Under the pieces are notes generated by a model. It did not search any database. It was given only the letters and a program-made list of their open reading frames with translations, and was not told the origin of the DNA. A DNA stretch of 64,000 bases from Symbiodinium microadriaticum (Eukaryota > Sar > Dinophyceae > Suessiales > Symbiodiniaceae), in NCBI GenBank assembly GCA_001939145.1, contig LSRX01000283.1:191412-255411 (forward strand). The letters run 5' to 3'. Below, in pieces: positions 12,001 through 21,400 of this stretch. The position numbers and the translations under genes are program-made. Within the stretch, counting starts at the first letter, position 1. The number at the start of each line of letters is the position of its first letter.

Positions 12001-15000
12001 AGAAGCGGTAAGACTGTATCTCCTTCCACAGTAACCGCGACTCTAAGCAGAGCAAGTCCGACCGGACAGGTTCTGATTGGATGCTTTCCAACAACCCTCA
12101 CTAGCCAAGAACCTTTCGCGAAACCTCAGCTCAAATAGAGGGAAGACCTGTGCGAAGAACCAAAGTGACACCGGGCTCGCAGACCCGACAACCTCAAATC
12201 GATGTAGGCGAGGAACAACAGGTTAAGCTCTTCGGAAGTGGACTCCTGGCTGGAGAAGGCTCGCGTACGCAGTCAGTCTACTACCCGAGAGCCCCCAAGA
12301 ATCGCAATTCTCGTGAGTCCTGATCTTTGCCATCGGCGCTTGGGACGACACCACGGCTCCACGAGTGCCTGGGCTTCGGGCACTGTGCGGTCCAGAGCAT
12401 GTTGGTGCTCAGGAATTAGAAATTTGCAAACCCATAGTTACCACACATTCTGCCTCTTGATGTAAAGCTTCTGCTATACGAGTCTGTTAGGGCTTCAGGG
12501 CCCACCGCGTGGAGTCGAGGTTGGACAGAGATCTGCATGCTGGCTGATGCTGGCTGGATGCAGGTCGAACCAGTCGAAAGCGCGGAAGGTCGGAAAGTAC
12601 CTGCACACTCGACAGGCTGCCGGCCGCCTCTCCCAGAGAAGACCTAGAAAGCCCCAGCTCAGATTCCTTCTCGACTTCTTGTGGAGGCTGTTCAAATCTC
12701 ACTACCATTCGCAGAAGCCTAACTCAAGCCAATCTCCAGACATCGATGCAGGCATCATAAAGACCTCATCACGAAGTGAATGAACCAGGCTGCTCCGTCG
12801 GGTGGAGATTTTAAAGTCCAACACTATTTGGAGATTTTGCTTTGGGAGGCGGGCGGGGTTTTCGTCCGAAGCATTTCAGGCTGATGAATGCCCCCCGCCC
12901 GTTAAATGCCAGAACTTTGCGTGCGAGATGCGTGTCATCCCGGCTTGGGTTCGCGGTGTCCCGAATCCTGAGTGGCCATTTGTCAAAAGAGCTTCAAGGA
13001 GGGAGGTCTCTGGCTCTTTTATGCGGAGATTCTTTAAAGGCAGCGTTTGCCGTGAGGTGCAAATACCATAAATACCATACCCAGTCCCAAAAGGTTCTTC
13101 ATAACATGGAGCAAACCGCGTGGCTAGGAATATTGATTCGGCATCGTTGGTTTGATGAGCCTTGGTTTGGGCTTCGGCCTCAGTAAGCGTTTTGGATAGC
13201 TAGACACCGACAGTTCCACAAACAGCCATCTCAGTCCCCCTACATCATATGACATGTTGATGAGCGCAGCAATGGCATGGCCAGGCACAGTCGAAGCTGC
13301 CGGAGTGAGATGATGAGAAAGGTTGCACCGTAGTTTATGGAGAGTGAAGCCCTCTCTTGCTTAAGGTATTTTGGGGCTATGATGACTTTTCCTCGCGGGG
13401 GAGCCTCTTTTCTCCCTACCCCTCTGAGGCTTGCCCACCACCAAGCAGAACAACCAAACCCAAATGGGATTTCTAGGGAAGTCAGCGTCTGGAAACCAAC
13501 AAAAAACACAAAACACTTAGAGAGAACATAAAACGGCAAATGCAAACCCGTAGAAATCCCAAGGCTGGAACACCATACCGCAAGCACTCACTGGCATTGG
13601 CAGGTTTTAGTGGCAAAGCAGGTCGTGGATTTCGGATTCGATGTGCTGTCCCTCCAACTTCTGGGCCTGCCAGCGGGCAGCCGCAAATCATCTATCACAA
13701 TCCGAAAAAAAAAACCTTCTCAGGTCTGTAAACAAAGGTCCGCCACGACGAAGGCCCCCCCGACTCTAGGCCGCAAATCCTGAAACCGGGCTAGGAAGCA
13801 TCAGCGTCGAGCCTAACTTGCCGACCCGAGCGTACACAGACTCGTTTTGGATTCAACACGGATCAAGCATCAATGTCTCCACGAAGGACACGAAGGGCTC
13901 GTTGGTCGCGTACTCTGGCTTCAGCTTCACAAGGATTGCAGCAGAGACAACGTAGTAGGCGAAGTGGTAGTGGTGGTCATTGTAGCCTCGGAACGAGTGC
14001 TGAACTTGCTGGGCACCGAAGGCTACGGGCTCCGAACGGTTAGCCGGTGCATGTTTGGCGCAGGTCCCCTTAACGTTACAGCAGGGTCGGTCCTTCATGG
14101 GGCCTGCGTTTGTGCATGAGGAGTGTTTAGAGCTTCTTACGTCTTTCGATAAGGTTATCGGCAAATTCAAGTAGGTTCCGCAGAGGAGGGTGCCGTAAGC
14201 GATATCAAGCCCCTTGCAGCCTTGGGTCGATATGGCCATGCCACAGACCGTGCTTGTAAGGGATAAGAGTGACTCCGAGGAGCATGCATTTCCGAAGTCC
14301 GCATTGCGGCAACCGAGCTCTCCGTAGCCCTCCCGGCTGGCAACTCCTCGAGAGAAGGCTGAAGTGTATAGTTTGCAGCTTGGGGTCTGCGGTCTTTGAG
14401 AAGGCCAACATCAGGGTCTGGGGTTTGCATCTGGAGGGTTCACACCCCGGTCACCTGGGCTTGAATCACTAACCCTGCTGCCTCCCCAGGAGTCATCATA
14501 GTAGGCTCCAACCGGAGCACCATCGCATCCCAGAAGACTCCGGTCATAGAGGCAACCTGCATTGAAGCGAAAAGATTAATCATCAGCTGACCCGTGCAGC
14601 CCTCAAAGATTAATCATCAGCTGACCCGTGCAGCCCTCGTCTATGAGCTCGGTTACCGAAACCTGGACTCCTCTAGACAACACGAAAGCCGAAACCATCA
14701 CGTTTTGTCCCCGTCCTCAAACCCCAAAGTACCTATGCGCTCAAAAGCTCCAAATCCACTGCGAGCCCTAGCATCAGTGAGGGCCAAGGGACGGAATCCT
14801 TTGGCCAAGATCTCCGCGCACGCCTCTTTCATGCTTTGGCTTCTCGAACTAAAGACTAGAGCCTTACGGGTTCAGTCCTGCGTAATACTCTTCCCCGGTA
14901 GGGTATATCAACTGTATATCAGCAGTCAGACGTGGAAATCAGTGGTCCATGGTACCAGTCCATAAGCTTCTTTCTCCAGGCAAAAGGGGCGAGTTTTGCC

Positions 15001-15404
15001 CTGGCGTCTAGCATGCAGGTGTGAAATTCGCATGATGCTACGCCACCTTGAACATGCTAATCCTACTAGCCACATGCGTAGGCAACATACCGCGGGGCCA
15101 ACACAAAGCCCGTCAGCTCTTTCTCTCCCTCGGCATGTGAGGCGTGCAAGGCCCTCTCTCTCTGCATCTCTGTCTGTCTCTCTCTCTCTCTCTCTCTGCA
15201 TCTCTATCTCTCTCTCTTCTTCGCCAGGGCATAGGAGGCGGTTTAAGCCCCCCGGCCACTAGGGCCCCCCATGTTGTTATGGGGCTTTGAGGAGGCGTGA
15301 AAAGGTTGTTGCATGTTTTTCCCCCGGATGTTTGCTTAACTAGGAGGCCCAATGTATAAATTCAATGACGAACTGCTCTCTCTCTCTCTCTCTCTCTCTG
15401 AATG

Positions 15405-15437
<33 letters not shown>

Positions 15438-18400
15438 CTCTCTCTCTCTCTCTCTCTCTAGTTACTCTAGTTATCTGTCCTTTCTTTGTTGTTCTGTCCT
15501 CGTCCCTTCCGCCAAGTACCACGAATGCCCACTCTAATAACCTTACCGCGAGGTACCAACTTCACACAAAATAAGGAAAAACATACGCAATTTGTGGTAG
15601 TCCCCGTCCTTTGACTTCAGGTCAAAATCACTAGGACTTCGCCCTCTCTCTCGCTCTCTCTCGGGTGTGTGTTTGTGTGCGTGTGGGGTTCCACATTTGA
15701 CTCGAGCACACCTCACGAGGTCTCAACGCGAATCTGATCCTAAGCTCTATACTGAGCGCCTACACGGCCTACACCCAAGGGCAGCCTTGGCTTGCCAGTT
15801 GTTCAACGACTGTTTCCCGAGCATTTGTGTCCAGAGCCTGTGTCTCGCCATGGTTGGCACCGTAGAACTTCTCTAGCAGCAGGCAAACATACGCGACCTC
15901 CAGCAGGTTTGGAAGCATGTTCGAGGCTGTAGAAGTCTGCCTTTGCAAGTGCAATATAACTGTTGGGCAATTGGGGTTTCGAGGCCTCGTAACGCCAGCT
16001 CTAGCCTGAAGCAGGTGTTGAAACGGAAGGTCGATATCCTGAACAAAGACCTGACACCCAGCACACAACTGCTCAAGTGAGCAATTCATGCCACCCTCTC
16101 AGTTCTCATATCCCTGAAACCCCTTTTGCTGAAACTTCCTCTACGAAAGCTGAGGAGACGAATTCTCGCTTGGGATTGGGAGGTGGAGAGGAGGGATGCT
16201 GACCTTCTGGAAGCCCTTCCCACTGAAATAGAAGCTCCCGCGGAACCTCGGCTGTTTGCACGCTGACTGGAGTTTTGGCTCTTAGTGTTTGGGCACATGT
16301 GCCCCCGCATCAGGCGTTTCACCAGGAGTGTAGACCAGCTTTCCCTCTGAAGCTGCACCTCTTCCTATTCCACACCTCCAGGCTTCTCGCAAAACAAATC
16401 CCATTGGCCTAGTTGTTAGGGGCAAGCCTCCACCAACGCAGAGCAAGGAGCATTGCCAGTTTCCAGTGGTCCGAATCCAGGAACCACTGGGAAGTTCCCA
16501 GAGCCTCTAGACTTTTTTCAGGGCATGCTTTCACTTCGAAGCTTAACCCCCTGTTTTTCTGGCTTTCAGAGGTCCGGAGGGCTTTGCAGAGCGACGCAGG
16601 AGTATTGTTTCGGGCTTAGGGGCCTTGACGCTTTTAGGTTCCGGGTGACCGGGAAGCGTAGTCACAGGCCAAAGGATGCAGACAGCACCGCCCAATCTCC
16701 TATCCTTCTTTGGTCCCACATCTGTAGGAAGCTCACACAATACTCAGAACCCACACATCAAAAGATCAACGACCCCCAAAATTTCAAAACCTGTTCTGTG
16801 TTTGCGAGTGGCTGCTGGCGCGGATAAACGGAGAATGCCAAACGGCGCGCGAACAGCCGAAAAGTCGAAAAGCTGCATTGATAAAGATTTTGCACGAAAA
16901 ACCAGAAAACCCGAAAAGGCGAAAAGTCAAGCAAAAACGCAAAAAGTTGAACAGTACGGCAAGTCGAAAGGCCGCGAAAAGTCGAAAAGTGCAGCTAGAC
17001 GCGAGAAAAAAATGACAACCGCGAAATGTCGAAAAGTATAGTGGAAGGCTACAAGTCGAGAAGTCAACAAGTCAGAATGTCAAAAACAATCGAAAACGTC
17101 AAAATCCATAACCACCGAAGAAGGGGAAAACTCAACCAGTCTGGTCAAACATGACTGAGACGAGTGCTCCCGAAGTGTTCGCATAACCCGAAGACCCAGC
17201 TCGGACAAAAGTATCTATGTTTTGGATACCTATTCTTGGATGAGCCCGACATTACTTGACACTTGGAACACAGGTCCAACCTGGTACTGTCGGAACCACG
17301 AGATGCTCAAAAATCATTGAAAGTTGCCTATGAGGGTTCCTGAACCCAGAAATATCAAAATGCCTATGGCTTCGTTCATTTCAGGTGTTCCGGAGATGCC
17401 CCAAACGCCAGACGGGAATTTCGCGCGCGCGCGCACACAAGATTCTTGATTGGCTCCTCAGACCCGCAAAACAAATCGAAATGCCTGTGTCGTGGTCACT
17501 CTTTGGTGCTTCGGGCACACGAAATGCTCAAAAGTCATTGAAACTTGCCTGTAGGGTTGAACAAAAAATTCTGAAAAAAAAACTCCTGGCTCCGTTCGTT
17601 TGGGTTGATAATTCAAAATCACAGAAATTTGCGAGTCGGCGGTTCCCAAGCCTGTTGACAATCAGCAGAAGTATCCCAAAACCGAGCAATAGAAAACTGC
17701 GTATGGTTCTGCTACTTCTGGATGAATTGAAACACCTAGATGCAAAACATGCGGCTGGGTGGCTCCTGAGACCTGAACAACAAACAACAATTCCATATGG
17801 CTTGGCTACTGTATGTTGAATTTTTGACTAAAAACTTGTCAAACAACGCTGAAAGAGCACACCTGAAGAGTTCGCTAATCCGAAAACTCCGCAAAATACG
17901 CATGTGCTGGCTACTTATTGGTGGCTTGGGCGGAACCCGAAATGGTTTGACATTCAGCAAAGTTTGCCATTAAGCTCGATTCTGCTGCCACAACGAGTGA
18001 CAGTACTACTACGCTACTGGCAACTGCTACTCGTTTTACTGCTGTCTCGAGATTTTCACATATTTGTCCACGGCCCTTGCTTACCCCTATCCATCCCAAC
18101 CTCTGGGCCTGCCCACCCCCAATCTAGCCTTGGGCGTGCCGCTGCGCTTACGCATGCAACAACAGCCCAGGGTACGGAGCTTTTGTGTTAAAACCTGAAA
18201 ACATCGACGAAGTCAACAAGTGCCGAACATTCCAAACGCTCAGAAAGTTCAAAAGCCGAAACACCCGACAACGTACAGAAGCGAATGAAAACGCAGAAAA
18301 ATCAATTAATCAAAAGTCAAGTGCGAAAAAGCGCAGACAAACGAGAAACGTTGAAAAACCCGAAACACACCGAAAAGTGCGAAAAGCACAAAAAAAAAAC

Positions 18401-21400
18401 GCGAAACGCCTTAATGTCGCAAACTTTTCAACTGTTTGATTTTCGACTTTTCGAGATTTAATTCGGTTCGCCGCTTATCGAAACCAACGCCTGCTTGCAT
18501 ACTTAGAAACCCCGAAGAACTGATTCTGACGATTTATGGTGGTCCAGGCAGTATGTTCTGAGGATGAACTGCGCAAAAACGGTGACAGCGGAAGCGCGAG
18601 GATTGTAACAAGTGCGAGTCTTGCCGGAATGCAACGGGTCTATGATGAACAACAAACCACAGCGAACGTAGCAGTGGACAAAGTGAGGCGAGAATCCGGC
18701 GAGAAGCACAAGAACGAAAACAATTGTCCAGCAGTTCCTGCCGGTTTCTTGCAAGTTGGCGACAAAGGCGTGAACCAAAATTGAACACATGTTCTGTCAC
18801 TTGCTGATGCTCTTTACACCATTTGTCTTCCAAGGGGTTGGACATGACACCAAACTCACATTTGCCGCAACATGCATGAAGTCCGGCAACACACGTGTTC
18901 CTCGCCCGTCGTCTACTTGGTCACACGTTCATCCCACTTTCCCTGTCCACTCACGCTCTCCCTTCCCTCTTGGCCTTCTCGGCCAAGTAGTCCACGTACT
19001 CTGTGGCAGGTTCGTTCGCTGGCAGGAACCTTGGCTTGCCGAGGCCTTTCTCTCAGATCTTCCACTCAAAGACAGCATTCCTGGGTGAAAAGTGAAAACG
19101 CAACTGACAACACCTCTTATCCCCTGAGTCCGAGCCTCCTGAGCCCTCGGCCAAAGGGGGCCCAGAGCTGACGATCCAGTTCCAAAAGCAGGCCAATCGT
19201 CGCACCCAACACAAAAAAAAAACCAGTCGTCCCTGCTTCTAACAGTCGTGGAGCCCGAGCTGAAGCACCTCCGTGGTGTCGATGTCCAGGACCCAGGAAT
19301 CACCAAGCACACCCACCATCTGACCTTCAACGGCTTTGGGGTTTCAGGCTGGGGCTGGTTTTTTGAGGCATTTGCTCACTTAGCTCAACCGATCCTGGAA
19401 TCGACATGCAACACAATGTCAGCTGCAAGGAAACAGACAACAGACCGCAGAGCTCTGAGAGTCATGATAGTGATACTCAGACATTCCTTCAAGCACAGCA
19501 ACATCTTCGAAGGAAAACAGTTGTAGCATGTACTTCTAGAGTGACTCATACACAAAGCAAAAGACCCTTGAAGCTTATTCAGTCACGCCCCCCACTCGTT
19601 GAATAGCTGAATAGCGCGCTTCCATAAAAGTGGAGCCCGCCTTTGGTCGGTGGACGCATGGGCGTCAGGGCAGAGACCTCCAAGGCACTTGTGAGCAGAA
19701 CCGTGATCCTCGGCGCTACGACTGAAAATCTTGAGGAGCGTCGGAGCCTGAGGGCCTGTGCTATCCCACTCAAAACACCTCCTAAACGGGGGCAGGCCGA
19801 AGAGACATCTCATGGACCACACCGTCATTGAAACCCTGGAAGTTGACTGGTTCGGCTGCCTGCTGTGAGACACCAGTGAGCATCTTCTCATGGTGGGCAT
19901 AGCCTGAGGCCCAGAATTGATTGAATAGTGGTACGATGTGAGAAGTACAGCCAAGAACTAATGATTCAGAACCATAGAAAACCATTGCATTGGGGGGAGG
20001 AGGCGGGGTGTGGATCATGTGGCTCTGCGTGTGGCTTCAGGGCTTCTGGTGTAGCTAGGTGCAGTTAGGTCCCCCGCATGCTAGGGGGCTCCATTGCTAC
20101 CCGAGGCAAAAATTATCCTGAAGCTGGTGCCTTGCCTGCGTATGCGGGCACCTGATCAGACCTATCAGCCGCCAACAGCCAAGACTGCTCTGATCCCTGC
20201 TTTTTCGGAGAAGTGCTGGATGAAACCGCAGGCGCCAATGGTCAGTGAGCCAGGTTGCCGAAGTGCAGGAGTGGAACGTTCTGCAGGCCGCTTTTCGAGA
20301 ATTGATACCTGACACTATCATCACTGGCACTCAGCCTAACGTATATAGAAGCATGGAAGTTCCACCAGAAGGGCAAAGCAGTTGCTTCCAGTGTCGTCCA
20401 GTGTCCTGCTCCTGCTTGGCTCCTAGACTAAAGAAATTGAACGCCTGCGAAGAAGACGTCTGGAAAAAAACGGTCTCGAGTGACAGCATGTGACAGCACG
20501 ACAACTAGCAGCACTGACCCTAACAGGCACGACGACTCGTGGTTTATGGATCGTGGCTTCTCTGTTCGATGCATAGTTTGCCTTGTGCATTGTACTATCC
20601 TGGCGCTGATGTGCAAGAAAGCTGAACTCTGCCCCGAAAGGTTCCATCACCAGCACTGAAGTACCACAAGTGTCGTGTCCCTCAACCCAGGCCCACACAC
20701 TGGATCTACTAACTTGCTTCGTCTTGGCATTTCGCGGTCGCTGTGCCTCAAAGTTCCCAGCTCGACGTCCATGTCCCAATCTGTCAAGATGGCTCCTTCG
20801 CAAGAAAAGCCACAGGGTTGTTGGGTGCTCTTGTATGCAACTTTGATTTAGGACAGGAAAACCGGAGATCATCCGAGTCTATCCGCTCTGGACTCTGGAC
20901 TCGGGGAAGCAGGCTCCAGCATGCTGGTCAAGCACTTCAACGTCGCCGGCCACCTGGTCAAGGCCATTCTGCGTGGTACAAACCAGCAAGCGGAGCAGGA
21001 CTGGTTACTCGGGCTTTGGAGAACGGTCCACGATGCCAGTGCAGACTCTGTCACCCTTGCCCGTCTTATGTTTTGCCGACTGCTCATCACAGTCACAAGA
21101 ACCTTTTCAGCACTAACACAGGTACTACTACCTGCCCATACTCGCGGTCAGACGAATTATGGAACAGATATGCGTCCTGGGTGTAGAACCCGATGCTCAT
21201 GCAGACAGCCCGAGTCCCTGTATCGATAGATAGCGTTGATTGTTTGTCGACAACCATAGGGGGCATTTCCAATCCAAGGGTAAGCCAACCTCAAGAAAGC
21301 AACAACAAAGTGCCCGTGCTTATCTTGGGTCCTTGCCTGGACCTCTGCCAGGCGCAGCCATCCGTCGAAAGGCTTGTTCATCTCACCCTGACCTCAGCGC

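Larger units (their letters stand above)
14639..19268 (-). other. region expected to hold unfound GH81 exons; simple repeats
   Basis: Between exons 14 and 13 the GH81 domain is missing the part before DFGN, so further minus-strand exons should be here. I could not place them. The stretch holds CT/CTAT repeats at 15.15-15.68 kb and A-rich sequence with recurring 'cgaaaa' words at 16.8-18.4 kb. Confidence 0.5.

Noticed and set aside
13860..13986. Minus-strand Thr run (MTTTTTSPTT) as another linker exon
   Set aside because: The correct frame is the GH81 catalytic exon YNDHHYHF; the Thr run is an out-of-frame reading.
20849..21121. Plus-strand exon-like frame (MLVKHFNVAGHLVKAILRG) with good AG and GT borders
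   Set aside because: The minus strand of the same place encodes GH81 exon 9 in the right order and phase; the plus frame is its complement.
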